Assembly: GCA_963422415.1 (NCBI GenBank)
Contig: OY729430.1
Coordinates: 2,542,001-2,606,000, forward strand
Direction of reading: 5' to 3'
Source: Bin34 sp963422415
GTDB taxonomy: Bacteria; Chloroflexota; Anaerolineae; Caldilineales; Caldilineaceae
Length of the DNA: 64,000 nt
Shown: piece by piece, positions 18,279 to 27,624 of the stretch
Position numbering within the stretch: the first letter of the stretch is position 1
Layout of the letters: each line of letters begins with the position of its first letter
Made by a program: the position numbers and the translations under genes
The notes under the pieces: generated by a model
What the model was told of the DNA's origin: nothing
The model's input: the letters and a program-made list of their open reading frames with translations, nothing else
Databases searched by the model: none

Positions 18279-18881
18279 CTAAGCGACGACGCGCGCCGCC
18301 AAGTCGGAAAGATTCAATGCACCCGCGCCCTGCACCCGCCACGACACGGATTCACGGGGATCCCCGTCCGCTCTCTCCAAGGAGAACTGCATCTTGCCCA
18401 AGACTTGGGCGAAGAAGGAATGCACTGCACCCTCCACTTCATCCAGATTGGCGGCGGCGGAAGGGTACAGCAGGCGGTCCAGCAATGAGATCTCGATATG
18501 GCAAGGATCAATTGTCACATCCAAATCAGGTTCCGCCTCGAGTAGCTGTCCTGTCGTCAAGGACAGCGTCCAGATCTCCTGGAGCCGCCGCGCCAGTGGC
18601 TGAGTGTCGGTCAAGCGGCCATGCTTGCGCACATAATAGAAGCCCTGACATTCCGCGTCCGCCCGCGTGCCATTGTCCAATCCCAGATCCTCGGCATGAC
18701 CCACCAGCATTACGCCGGGCCCCGCAGGCACATGCTTGTAGTCCGCCACGTCGATCATGACGGTCGGGGTTTTCTCCTGTTGAATCCAGTCATGGAACAC
18801 CGGAATCACTCGCTCCAGATCCACAGGCCTGCTGGTCCGGGAAGTGCCAAATCGTATCTTGAGTCGTTGTGGCGCCTGCAT
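18279..18881 (-). CDS. Conserved-looking unknown protein of the sulfur operon
   Basis: I start it at ATG 18881 (MQAPQRLKIRF), ten bases after the sulfite reductase stop, giving 200 residues; the frame is open upstream but lies inside that gene. There is no signal peptide or membrane segment. Visible features are PVDLERVIPVFHDWIQ near residue 20, VMIDVADYKHVPAGPGVMLVG near 45, a Tyr/Arg-rich middle, and an acidic C-terminal half with SLLDRLLYPS. I do not recognise the family. Tight packing between sulfite reductase and TrpD2 suggests a role in siroheme-enzyme function or its regulation. Confidence 0.8.
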   Translation of the reverse strand: MQAPQRLKIRFGTSRTSRPVDLERVIPVFHDWIQQEKTPTVMIDVADYKHVPAGPGVMLVGHAEDLGLDNGTRADAECQGFYYVRKHGRLTDTQPLARRLQEIWTLSLTTGQLLEAEPDLDVTIDPCHIEISLLDRLLYPSAAANLDEVEGAVHSFFAQVLGKMQFSLERADGDPRESVSWRVQGAGALNLSDLAARVVA

Positions 18882-18891
18882 AGTCGTAACT

Positions 18892-21168
18892 CTAGAGCTG
18901 AATGCCTTGCGATGCTTCCTGCGCCGCCATGCGTCCATCGCAGGCATAGGCGGCCTCGATGAAGAGATGAGCCTCTTCAATGGTTTCATGGGCTTGATCG
19001 TGGGAGGGCTGCTCCAAACGCCGCTGATGGTGCTTGAAGAGATACTGGCCAAACTTGCCTTTGGCAAACTTGTCAAAGAACAGTTCAGTATCAAAAAATC
19101 GTTCCCTGAACCGATTCACGATGTCCGCCTCGTCATGACCAATGTCCACCGCTTGGCCGCGCAACAGGGACCGTGCGCCCAATACCATGGCTTGGACCGC
19201 TCTTTCATAGGCCACGTCGATTTGCCCTTCGTCCAGCGCCACCAGCGCTTCCAAGGCCTCCGCTTCGGCCCGGGAGACCTCCATGGTAAAAAGGGACACA
19301 ACCTCTCCGGCACATTCCCCCACGCCAATGTCGCCAATCGTGAATTCCCGGGGGTCTCCCCAATCACTGTAATAGGAGGCATCGTCTTCGTAGAGGGGAA
19401 TGGCGCTGAACGGTTTGAACAGGCTCCGAATCTCCTTTTTGCCGTAGCGTTGCACCCACTCCTGGAAACTCTCGCCTTCGTCGCGCTCCGTGTCGAACTT
19501 CTTGGTCAGGACATGCAGAACATCAGGGACGGACCGGGAAGGCACTGCGCCCACGGGCAGACCGTAGCTGCCCGCGTTGTTCTTCCACTGCCCTCCCAGC
19601 ACCACCTGGAAATGTGGAACCGTGCGCCGATTGCGGTGGCGGCTATTGCCGAAAAATCCGATATCCGCCACGTGATGCTGACCACAGGAGTTGAAGCAGC
19701 CGCTGATCTTGATCTTGAGGTTGCTGATCGAATCCGGCAACTCCTCCCGCTGCGCCGCCAGGCGCATGGACAATTCGCCGGCCAAACCCCGCGAGGAGGC
19801 AATGCCCAGTTTGCAGGTGTCCGTGCCGGGACAAGCCGTAATGTCATGAATGGCGCCGGCTCCCGGCGTTGCCATGCCCAAGCAGACCAGTTCGTCGTAG
19901 ACCTCTTTCAAATCCTGATTGGCCACCCACCGCAGCACAATGTTCTGCTCCACCGTGGTGCGCAGATGCTCGCCCACGTAAGTACGGGCCAAGTCGGCCA
20001 ACCCAAAGGCCTGCTGCGCAGTCAGATCTCCCAGCGGCAAATTGACATAGACCACCGAGAACCCGGATTGTCGTTGTGGATACACATTCGACTTGAGCCA
20101 TTCTTGATAGTCTTCGTCGTCATGGAAGGCCTCGAGGGTGATGGGCTGATGCAGGGGCCGCTCCGCAAAGGATTCAATGGTGTCGAGAAAATCGTCCCAT
20201 CTTTCGTCTTGGGGCATGACCGCCCGCTCCGCGTGAACCAACCGCGTAAATTCCTCGATACCCAGTTCCGCCACCAGAAACTTAATGCGGGCCCGGTTGC
20301 GGTTGCGCTTTTCTCCCAAGCGGGCGAAAACACGGCAGACAGCCTGCGCCAAGGGCAGAATCTCGGTTTCCGGCACGGCCGCGGCCAAGAGTTTGGCTTG
20401 ATGGGGAATGGCGCCCAATCCTCCACCCACATACATGTCAAAGCTGCGCATGGAACGACCGTCCACTTCCCGGACTTGGGCCACAAAGCCCAAGTCATGC
20501 AGTCCCACTAGACCACATCCTTCATGTGCGCAGCCTGAAAAGGCAATCTTGAATTTGCGCCCGAAGTCCTGCACATCGTCATGTCCCAGGAGGAAGTAGG
20601 TCAGGGCATCCGCATATGGTGTTACATCAAACACCTCGGTCCGACAGACTCCGGCCAATGGGCAGGCCGTCACGTTGCGAACCGAATTGCCACAGGCTTC
20701 GCGGGTGGTGATCCCCACGGCCGCCAGACGCCGCATCAGATCAGGCGTGTCTTCCACGTGCACAAAGTGCAACTGGAAATCCTGCCGGGTGGTAATGTGC
20801 AAGATGCCATCTGCATACTCGTCCGCCAACTGAGCCACCGTCTCCAGTTGATCCGGCTTCAAGCCGCCCCACGGCACCTTGATCCGTTGCATGCCGGGAG
20901 CGTCCCACAGGGTTTCGGGGCCCTTTGTGGCATCGCCCGAGGGGTACGACAGCTCCCGGTCCGTGATACCGTCATGTCGCTTGCCATTGTCGTAGCGTTG
21001 ACCGTAAATGCCCCGCCGCAGCCGTGTCTCGGCAAGGACTTTCTCGTCCAAGTCGCCCCGCTGGCTTAGGACCATCTGCCCTTCAAACGTATCGATCTCG
21101 TTGCCCCACGTCTCGGGGATTTGAGATCCCAGTCTGCCTTTCCAGCTTGTCTCTTGCACTGCACCCAT
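18892..21168 (-). CDS. Ferredoxin-type sulfite/nitrite reductase with extra C-terminal domain
   Basis: The 758-residue enzyme has two ferredoxin-like/reductase repeats. The siroheme-4Fe4S ligands are Cys446, Cys452, Cys491 and Cys495 (CPGTDTC and SGCFNSC). The first repeat keeps a degenerate counterpart (CPLAGVC, SGCAHEGC). Neighbouring cysH and siroheme genes favour sulfite over nitrite as substrate. Beyond about residue 605, roughly 150 residues are not needed for the family; the helical pattern AYERAVQAMVLGARSLL resembles a HEPN-like bundle (tentative). ATG 21168 was chosen; ATG 21225 or TTG 21228 would add about 20 residues. It is the first gene of the minus-strand operon. Confidence 0.92.
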   Translation of the reverse strand: MGAVQETSWKGRLGSQIPETWGNEIDTFEGQMVLSQRGDLDEKVLAETRLRRGIYGQRYDNGKRHDGITDRELSYPSGDATKGPETLWDAPGMQRIKVPWGGLKPDQLETVAQLADEYADGILHITTRQDFQLHFVHVEDTPDLMRRLAAVGITTREACGNSVRNVTACPLAGVCRTEVFDVTPYADALTYFLLGHDDVQDFGRKFKIAFSGCAHEGCGLVGLHDLGFVAQVREVDGRSMRSFDMYVGGGLGAIPHQAKLLAAAVPETEILPLAQAVCRVFARLGEKRNRNRARIKFLVAELGIEEFTRLVHAERAVMPQDERWDDFLDTIESFAERPLHQPITLEAFHDDEDYQEWLKSNVYPQRQSGFSVVYVNLPLGDLTAQQAFGLADLARTYVGEHLRTTVEQNIVLRWVANQDLKEVYDELVCLGMATPGAGAIHDITACPGTDTCKLGIASSRGLAGELSMRLAAQREELPDSISNLKIKISGCFNSCGQHHVADIGFFGNSRHRNRRTVPHFQVVLGGQWKNNAGSYGLPVGAVPSRSVPDVLHVLTKKFDTERDEGESFQEWVQRYGKKEIRSLFKPFSAIPLYEDDASYYSDWGDPREFTIGDIGVGECAGEVVSLFTMEVSRAEAEALEALVALDEGQIDVAYERAVQAMVLGARSLLRGQAVDIGHDEADIVNRFRERFFDTELFFDKFAKGKFGQYLFKHHQRRLEQPSHDQAHETIEEAHLFIEAAYACDGRMAAQEASQGIQL

Positions 21169-21901
21169 CTCCTTGTCCTGCGAAAGAGCCACGAGGCCCG
21201 ACCTGTCAGTCCCAATGGCCTGCATCAAAGCTCAGTGACATCCAAAACCGTACCAGAAACGTACAAACGGCCCGCTGCTGGCGCTGGGCCGCTCCTATTC
21301 AATTCATCTACGGGAATGTTTCCGTGACGAAGCCGACCCGACGTCTCGCTAGCGGTCTGGACAACACGGACACTCGCAAGGACAATCCCCATGCATCCAC
21401 AAGATTTCATGCATGGCACCGGCGCCAAAGCCGCACTCAACCGCGGCTATACGTCGCATGGAAACCCCCAGAGGGCCTGCAGTGTTCAAGAACCGCCTCA
21501 CGATTATTTGGACAATGTTATCACAGGATTGCCTGCCTTTCGCTGGCCAATTCAGGTGGTATATCCATTTGTCGTTCGGTCTTGTCCGATCTTGCCTGTA
21601 CCCTTCATGCTCCAGTTCTGGAATGGCTTGGAAGCGTGGCCGCAGCCCCTTGAAATCCCATCCCACTGGGTACACGGAAGCCTGGAAAACAAGAAGCTCA
21701 AGGCACTCTTGCAATGGCGCCTCTCATCATGCATGAATCCACGGCGCCGCAGGCATGTTGAAGTTCTCTTCGAAATCTTCCCATTCTGCGGAGACATCCC
21801 CAGCAGTTCGTTCGCCTCGCATTCTTGTGTAGGATTCGGGAGGTACCAAGGCATTCCACTGCCCCAATGGCATTTGCGCCTCAACAAGGAGACTGCCGTC
21901 C
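21169..21901. other. Divergent intergenic region between sulfur operon and hyuB cluster
   Basis: About 730 bp must hold the promoters of both the sulfur operon (minus) and the hyuB cluster (plus). AAGGAG ten bases before ATG 21902 is the ribosome binding site of hyuB. I found no convincing sigma-70 box, riboswitch or hairpin by eye. The region is lower in GC than the flanking genes. Short open frames here lack motifs and ribosome binding sites. Confidence 0.5.
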
Positions 21902-23617
21902 ATGACCTTCGATCCCATCACTCTGGAAATCCAATGGCAGCGATTGGTCAACATCGTGGACGAGATCGACAACGCGGTGATCCGCACTTCGTTCTCGACC
22001 ATTGTGGGTGAAAGCCACGATTTCGGTTGTGCGCTCATGGATGCCGAAGGATCCGGTCTGGCCCAGGCGCAATGGAGTCCACCCCAGTTCTGCACGATGC
22101 TGCCGCGCACCACCAAGGCCATGCTGCAGCGATTTCCAGCGGCCACCTTGCAGGAAGGGGATGTCTTGGCCACCAACGATCCTTGGATTGGCAGTACCCA
22201 TCTGCCGGACTACAACCTGATATCGCCCGTATTCCACAAAGGCCGGCTGGTGGCTTTTCTGGGCACGGTGGCCCATGTCTCGGACGTAGGCGGACACTTG
22301 GGGGATCTCGAGGCCCAAGACATGTTCATGGAAGGCACTCGCGTCATGCCCAACAAGTTTTACGCGGCAGGCAAGGTCGTGCCCATGATTGAAGAGTTCA
22401 TTGCCGCCAACTGCCGCGTGCCCAACATGGTGCTGGGAGACTTGCACGCCATTGTGGGGACTCACCGCATGGGCGCCCAGCGTATCCGCGAGTTTCTGGA
22501 TGACTATCGGATGGCCGACTTGGATGCACTGGCCTCCGAAATTCTGGACCGCAGCGAACATGCCCTGCGCTCCTCGATTCAGGATCTGCCCAACGGTCGG
22601 TCGGATTACTCCGTGACCGCCGACGGCTATCTGGAGCCCTTTACCCTGAATGTGCAACTTGCCGTGCGAGACAACGAGATCCACATGGACTTCGAGGGCA
22701 CATCCCCCCAGCAATGGCATTCCGCCATCAATGCCGCCTTCAACATTAGCTACGCCACGGCGGTCTATCCCATCAAGGCCATGCTGGCTCCGCACATCTT
22801 CAACAACGACGGTCTCATCCGGCCCATTCGCATGACTGCACCGGAAGGCTCTATCGTGAATTGCACCTTCCCGGCGCCCGTGGCCGCCCGGGCCAAGGTC
22901 ATCAAGCACATTCCACCTCTCATCTTCGGAGCCCTGGCCGATCTGATGCCGGAATCCGTGATTGCCGCCGCCGGGGGCATCTTTCCCTTCCATGTCGTCG
23001 GCAAGGATGAACGCTTTGGCCCGCATGCCGTGCATATGTTGCCGCACGGAGGTCTCGGAGCCACACATGACGCCGATGGCCTGCTGCCCACCGCCTATCC
23101 TCACAACAGTACCGTGACACCCACGGAGCTGATCGAGATCCAGTGTCCCCTCCTGATGACGCACAAGCGCCTGATCCCGGATTCCGGTGGACCAGGCCAA
23201 TTTCGGGGCGGACTGGGCCAGGAAATCGGATTGCGCGCCACGTCGGCGCAGGGCACCACTCTTACCATTCGTCCCGATTTGATGAAATATCCAGCTGAAG
23301 GTCTGCGTGGCGGACAACGCGGCAGCGCCGGCGCTGTCATCATGAATGGCGAGCGCATGCACCGTTTCGTGCCTCATCCCTTCAAGCAAGGAGACGAAGT
23401 CATATTGCGCGTGCCGGGTGGCGGCGGGTATGGTCCGCCCACGGCACGGAAGCGGGAGGCCATACTGCGGGATATGGCCTTGGGGCTGGTGTCACCGGCG
23501 CATGTTCAAGCCGTCTATGATGTCTCGATCGCGCAGTCGGAGGACGAACTGGCTCATGCTGCATTACGGCAGGCTGTCACGCAGGTGCAGGCCCGGAGCC
23601 GCAAGATCCGATCATGA
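21902..23617 (+). CDS. hyuB: Hydantoinase B / 5-oxoprolinase beta-subunit family protein
   Basis: The 571-residue protein has the HyuB hallmarks: N-terminal DPITLEIQWQRL, TSFSTIVGESHDFG near residue 40, EGDVLATNDPWIGSTHLPD near 85, and the C-terminal glycine loop PGGGGYGPP. HyuB normally works with an ATP-binding HyuA to open hydantoin, oxoproline, N-methylhydantoin or acetophenone-type substrates. No hyuA is adjacent; instead a dihydropyrimidinase-type hydrolase is coupled (ATGA overlap at 23614). It may use one of the HyuA proteins encoded at 39769-44037 or act differently. Confidence 0.9.
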   Translation: MTFDPITLEIQWQRLVNIVDEIDNAVIRTSFSTIVGESHDFGCALMDAEGSGLAQAQWSPPQFCTMLPRTTKAMLQRFPAATLQEGDVLATNDPWIGSTHLPDYNLISPVFHKGRLVAFLGTVAHVSDVGGHLGDLEAQDMFMEGTRVMPNKFYAAGKVVPMIEEFIAANCRVPNMVLGDLHAIVGTHRMGAQRIREFLDDYRMADLDALASEILDRSEHALRSSIQDLPNGRSDYSVTADGYLEPFTLNVQLAVRDNEIHMDFEGTSPQQWHSAINAAFNISYATAVYPIKAMLAPHIFNNDGLIRPIRMTAPEGSIVNCTFPAPVAARAKVIKHIPPLIFGALADLMPESVIAAAGGIFPFHVVGKDERFGPHAVHMLPHGGLGATHDADGLLPTAYPHNSTVTPTELIEIQCPLLMTHKRLIPDSGGPGQFRGGLGQEIGLRATSAQGTTLTIRPDLMKYPAEGLRGGQRGSAGAVIMNGERMHRFVPHPFKQGDEVILRVPGGGGYGPPTARKREAILRDMALGLVSPAHVQAVYDVSIAQSEDELAHAALRQAVTQVQARSRKIRS

Positions 23618-25032
23618 CAGCCGACTTGGCCATCACTGGCGGACTGATCATCAATCCCGCGTACGAGTCTGCCCATGCCTCGCGGCATGGCACGTTGGTC
23701 GTGGCAGGAGGCCGCATTGCCGCCTTCCTCGATCCAGCGGACAGACCACAGGCTCGACAAATTCTTGACGCCACGGGCATGCTGGTGCTTCCTGGAGGCA
23801 TCGATCCGCATTTTCACTGTCGCGCGCCTTCGTTTCCCCAACGCGGCGATTTTGCCACGGAATCAAGAGCGGCGGCGGCGGGCGGTGTCACGACGATCTT
23901 CGAGATGCCCATCTCCAAACCGGGAGTGGCCACTGCCAGTGCCTTGACCGCGCGCGGCGCCCTAGTGGAAAGAGATGCCTATGTAAACATCGCACTGTAT
24001 GGGGCGCCAGGCCTGCTGGACGCGCGGGAGGTGCAAGGCATGGCGCAAGCCGGAGCCATTGCCTTCAAGCTTTTCATGACCGAGGCGCCGCCCGGGCGCG
24101 CGGATGAGTTTGACGGTCTCATTGCCCCCGACTTGGCGACCGTGGGAGCCGCGCTTGCCTTGACGCGGCGAACCGGTTTGCGCTGTGCCGTCCACTGCGA
24201 GGATCAAAGCCTCATCGATTGGTATTCCGACCAGGCCCGGAACTGCCCTGTGGCGGACTGGCAGCGTCATTTGATGTCCCGGCCGGCTGTTGCGGAAACG
24301 GCGGCTCTCGCGGGTGTACTGCAGCTGGCGCAGGCGTTGCACGCGCCCGTTCACATCGTTCACGTCAGCGCACAGGCCAGTGTGGCCCTAGTGCAGGCGG
24401 CCAAGCAACAGGGAACCCCCGTCACGGCCGAAACATGCCCGCACTATCTGCTGTTTACCAACGAGGTCTTGGCACAGGTCGGCCCCTATGGCAAAATCAA
24501 CCCGCCGATACGCTCGCAGGCGGATCAGGATGCCTTGTGGAAGGGTTTGCATGGAGGGATTTTCGATTTCATCGCCACCGATCATGCACCTTTCACCGCC
24601 GCCGAGAAGGAAGCGACTTGGGGCCGCATGCTTGATGCACCGCCGGGACATCCGGGCGTAGAGGCGCTCGTGCCGCTGCTGTTGACTTGGGGGCTGGAAG
24701 GCAGGTTCCCCTTGGAACGCGTCGTGGAACTCATGGCATCCAATGCCGCCTGCAGCTTTGGTCTCTATCCCCACAAAGGGGTGTTGCGCCTTGGATCAGA
24801 TGCCGACATTTGCGTATACGACCCACGGACGGCCACCACGCTGGAAGGGGGTTCCTGGCGGACCAAGGGGGCTGAAGCCAGCCGCTTGTACCAGGGAGTG
24901 CCCGTGCAGGGCTCTGTCCATGCCACCATCGTGGGTGGCCAAGTGGTCTATCAGGACGGCGCCGTAGTGGGCCGTCCCGGGAGCGGCGCTTGGCTACGCC
25001 CCCGCCGGGCCGACCTGGAACGCCAGTCATGA
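23614..25032 (+). CDS. Cyclic amidohydrolase (dihydroorotase/allantoinase/hydantoinase type)
   Basis: The 472-residue amidohydrolase has a complete binuclear zinc site: His66 and His68 (DPHFHCR), a carbamylation Lys152 (AFKLFMTE), His194 (AVHCED), His250 (VHIVHVSA) and Asp323 (ATDHAP). It would hydrolyse a cyclic amide such as allantoin, hydantoin or dihydroorotate in the cytoplasm; pyrimidine synthesis is unlikely because no pyr genes are nearby. It is translationally coupled to hyuB upstream and to an oxidoreductase gene downstream (ATGA overlaps on both sides). Confidence 0.9.
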   Translation: MTADLAITGGLIINPAYESAHASRHGTLVVAGGRIAAFLDPADRPQARQILDATGMLVLPGGIDPHFHCRAPSFPQRGDFATESRAAAAGGVTTIFEMPISKPGVATASALTARGALVERDAYVNIALYGAPGLLDAREVQGMAQAGAIAFKLFMTEAPPGRADEFDGLIAPDLATVGAALALTRRTGLRCAVHCEDQSLIDWYSDQARNCPVADWQRHLMSRPAVAETAALAGVLQLAQALHAPVHIVHVSAQASVALVQAAKQQGTPVTAETCPHYLLFTNEVLAQVGPYGKINPPIRSQADQDALWKGLHGGIFDFIATDHAPFTAAEKEATWGRMLDAPPGHPGVEALVPLLLTWGLEGRFPLERVVELMASNAACSFGLYPHKGVLRLGSDADICVYDPRTATTLEGGSWRTKGAEASRLYQGVPVQGSVHATIVGGQVVYQDGAVVGRPGSGAWLRPRRADLERQS

Positions 25033-26120
25033 CTCTCGCCTGTGCACTGGTGGGATGTGGCGTCCGGGGTTCGATATGGGCCGAGGTCCTGATGGCACAC
25101 GAGGCAGTAAATCTGGTGGCGCTGGTCGATCCAGACATTACGCGCACACGGAGTTTGGCCACGCGCCTAGGTGGGACGATGTCCTGTCACGCCGCCTTGG
25201 TTCCCGATCCGACACAATGGGATTTCGTGGTCTTGGCCACTCCGCCCGAGATGCATTTCGCACAGGTTCAATTGTGTCTTGCACGGGGCATGCACATTAT
25301 CTGCGAAAAGCCTCTGGTGGAGGAATTCGGACGTGCCGTCGAGCTGGTGCGGATGGCGGAAGCGGCGGATCGTCTCCTGATGGTGGGCATGAATTTTCGC
25401 TACCTAGCTTCCAGCCAGTACCTGCGTCGCGCGGTACAAAAGGAACGGTTCGGCCCGCTGGGCTTCGGCCATTTCGATTACACCCGCCAGCGGGACGGGC
25501 GGCGCGCCGATCTGAACACCTATAGCCTCACCATGCGCTACCCCATGCTGCTGGAGCAGTCCGTACACCACTTGGATCTGCTGCGGTACTGTTACGGGGA
25601 GGACATTGTACGTCTGTGTGCCGACTCATGGAATCCCCCCGGCAGCGTATATCGCCACGACAGTTGTGTTTCCGTCCTGCTGGAACTTGTCTCTGGGGCC
25701 CGTGTCAATTATCTAGGCACCTGGACGGCGGGTTGGAATGGTATGGCCTTTTCTTGGCGCAGCGACTTTCGCCGCGGCGTGATTCTGCAGCGCAACCAGT
25801 TCGGCGATCTCGTGGAGTGCCATTTCGAACCGGAACTGGGCTTGACCGGATCTCGCTTCAAGGAACCCTCCGAGGCAGAACCTTGGCAACCCGTCGCCCT
25901 GCCTGATCAGCGCCCTTTCTACGATGACACCAGAGGCCTGCTGGACGAGTTGCTGAACTCGCTCCACCAAGGAATTCCTCTGCAGACCTCGGCCCGTGAC
26001 CACTTGCAGACTCTCGCCATACTGGAATCCGTGATGCATGCGAGTGATCACCGCGTCTGGTCTGACATCTCCGGTGTCTTTGCAGCCCACAACGCCTCTG
26101 ATCTGGGACGGACCGCGTGA
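25029..26120 (+). CDS. Gfo/Idh/MocA-family oxidoreductase
   Basis: Starting at ATG 25029, overlapping the amidohydrolase stop, it has 363 residues. The N-terminal Rossmann segment begins ALVGCGVRG, an NAD(P)-binding fingerprint, and the family's EKP motif is at 93-95. The C-terminal part is a mixed beta-sheet substrate domain with HHLDLLRY. It likely oxidises or reduces a polyol, sugar or related carbonyl compound. A second gene of the same family lies at 27625 in the cluster. Confidence 0.88.
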   Translation: MTLACALVGCGVRGSIWAEVLMAHEAVNLVALVDPDITRTRSLATRLGGTMSCHAALVPDPTQWDFVVLATPPEMHFAQVQLCLARGMHIICEKPLVEEFGRAVELVRMAEAADRLLMVGMNFRYLASSQYLRRAVQKERFGPLGFGHFDYTRQRDGRRADLNTYSLTMRYPMLLEQSVHHLDLLRYCYGEDIVRLCADSWNPPGSVYRHDSCVSVLLELVSGARVNYLGTWTAGWNGMAFSWRSDFRRGVILQRNQFGDLVECHFEPELGLTGSRFKEPSEAEPWQPVALPDQRPFYDDTRGLLDELLNSLHQGIPLQTSARDHLQTLAILESVMHASDHRVWSDISGVFAAHNASDLGRTA

Positions 26121-26437
26121 ATTTCACAAAGTGGTGGTGGCGTGCCGTTTCGGCAAGAACGTGCTTGTACCTGCACGTAGGAGGCGTGGTTTCAGGGACT
26201 CCCGCCAAATCGCTCCATCATGTCTTCGCGTCCCGCCTTGGAAAAAAATGGCGGAGCGGTTCTGCCAGGGCATGTCCTGGTCCGCCACGCTTTCTAAGGA
26301 TCGCGTAATGTCAAGTGTTTTGATCCCATTGCATCAAAGACCCTGGGCATTCCGGAATGCGGGAAATTGCAGGATGCCCGATTCGAATTGGGACAAACAG
26401 GCCTATGCCTTGCAAGCAGCAGCACGAAAAAAATGCG
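26121..26437. other. Intergenic stretch of 317 bp within the hydantoinase-like cluster
   Basis: It contains a 14-bp palindrome (GCATTCCGGAATGC, 26347-26360) and a CCAGG/CCTGG hairpin near 26265. I see no gene. A promoter for the M24 gene may lie here, but no clear -10/-35 pair was found. Confidence 0.45.
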
Positions 26438-27601
26438 ATGAATAGAGTCACGATTCCGGATCTCGCCGAGCGGGACAGACGCTTGGCCCGCATAAGGACC
26501 GCCATGACTCACATGGATCTCGATGGTCTGCTGGTGGCCGGCAAGGGTCACTGGTGGACCGGCCGCGGCTATTTTCGGTATCTCACCGACTTTCACATTT
26601 GGGGACATGACGGCTTGATCTTCATTCCATGCCAGAATGATCCCTTCCTGACTTTCAGCTCCCATGCCGTGGCGGAGCGCATCGGCGATCGTGGTTGGAT
26701 TACGGATGTCCAAGGCGACGTCTACATCGCGCCCCGCATGGCGACGGAGTGCAAGGCCCGCGGTTTTGGCCGGTCCCGCATCGGCGTGGCCGGGCATCAG
26801 TTTATTCTGGGAGCGGGCACCATGGAGACCCTGACTGCCGAGATGCCCGACGCGGAATTCCTGGTGGCCGATGATCTCCTGAATCGGGTGCGGGCCATCA
26901 AGAGTGATCTGGAAATGCAACAGGAATTCGAGCTTTGGGACTTGGCCAAGTCCGCCATGGAACGCTTTGTCGAGGTGATCCGTCCCGGGGCCACCCAACG
27001 CGAACTGGCTGCCGAAGCCTGTCGTGTAGCTTGGGCGGGTGGAGCCCGCGACATTCTGGTTTTCATCGGCGAACGCCCTGGCGAACATGAAGTGCCCCAG
27101 GCTGTTCCGCTGCGTTGTGACGACATCGTGCGCTACCACATGGAAATCTTGGGGCCGGGTGGGCACTGGTGTGAATTAACCGTGAATTGTGCATTCCGGA
27201 CTCCCACCGAACTGGAGTTGAAACTCATGGACAGTGAGCTGCAGGCGTTCGAGCGCATCCGGGCCGCGGCCGTGCCAGGGACGCGCCTGAATGATCTGGC
27301 GAGCATCTTCGAACACACCTTGCAGAAGCAGGGCTGGACACTGGGAGCGCCTACCCAGCATTTCGATTTCCATGGTCAGGGCATGGACACGATTGAATAT
27401 CCTTGGTATTCCGCGGCGAAAGGCTGGGGCGCCAGCCAAGACTGGCCTCTGGAGGCGGGCATGGTGTTCTCCTATCACCCACGACGCAACCTTGTTAACG
27501 GACCGAGCTGGAGCACGGGTATCAACGAGGACATTCGGATCACTGCCACGGGCGCCGAGACCTTCAGCGGAGACTGGAATCACCGCTGGCGACATATGTG
27601 A
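26438..27601 (+). CDS. M24 (creatinase/Xaa-Pro peptidase-like) protein lacking metal ligands
   Basis: From ATG 26438 it has 387 residues: an N-terminal creatinase-like domain and a C-terminal pita-bread fold. Where metallopeptidases carry two metal-binding Asp residues, this protein reads CDDIVRYHMEILGPGG and NCAFRT. Later motifs are GQGMDT and AGMVFSYHPR. Loss of these ligands is typical of creatinase, which uses no metal. It may therefore be a C-N hydrolase of a guanidino or small amide compound rather than a peptidase. ATGs upstream (from 26357) are in frame but have no better ribosome binding site. Confidence 0.82.
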   Translation: MNRVTIPDLAERDRRLARIRTAMTHMDLDGLLVAGKGHWWTGRGYFRYLTDFHIWGHDGLIFIPCQNDPFLTFSSHAVAERIGDRGWITDVQGDVYIAPRMATECKARGFGRSRIGVAGHQFILGAGTMETLTAEMPDAEFLVADDLLNRVRAIKSDLEMQQEFELWDLAKSAMERFVEVIRPGATQRELAAEACRVAWAGGARDILVFIGERPGEHEVPQAVPLRCDDIVRYHMEILGPGGHWCELTVNCAFRTPTELELKLMDSELQAFERIRAAAVPGTRLNDLASIFEHTLQKQGWTLGAPTQHFDFHGQGMDTIEYPWYSAAKGWGASQDWPLEAGMVFSYHPRRNLVNGPSWSTGINEDIRITATGAETFSGDWNHRWRHM

Positions 27602-27624
27602 CATATGCCATCAGGGCAGACAGC

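Noticed and set aside
18844..20511. 555-codon open frame on the plus strand opposite sulfite reductase
   Set aside because: Antisense of a gene with all siroheme ligands; the translation has no recognisable motif.
21881..23389. 502-codon open frame on the minus strand opposite hyuB
   Set aside because: Same reason: the opposite strand encodes a complete HyuB.
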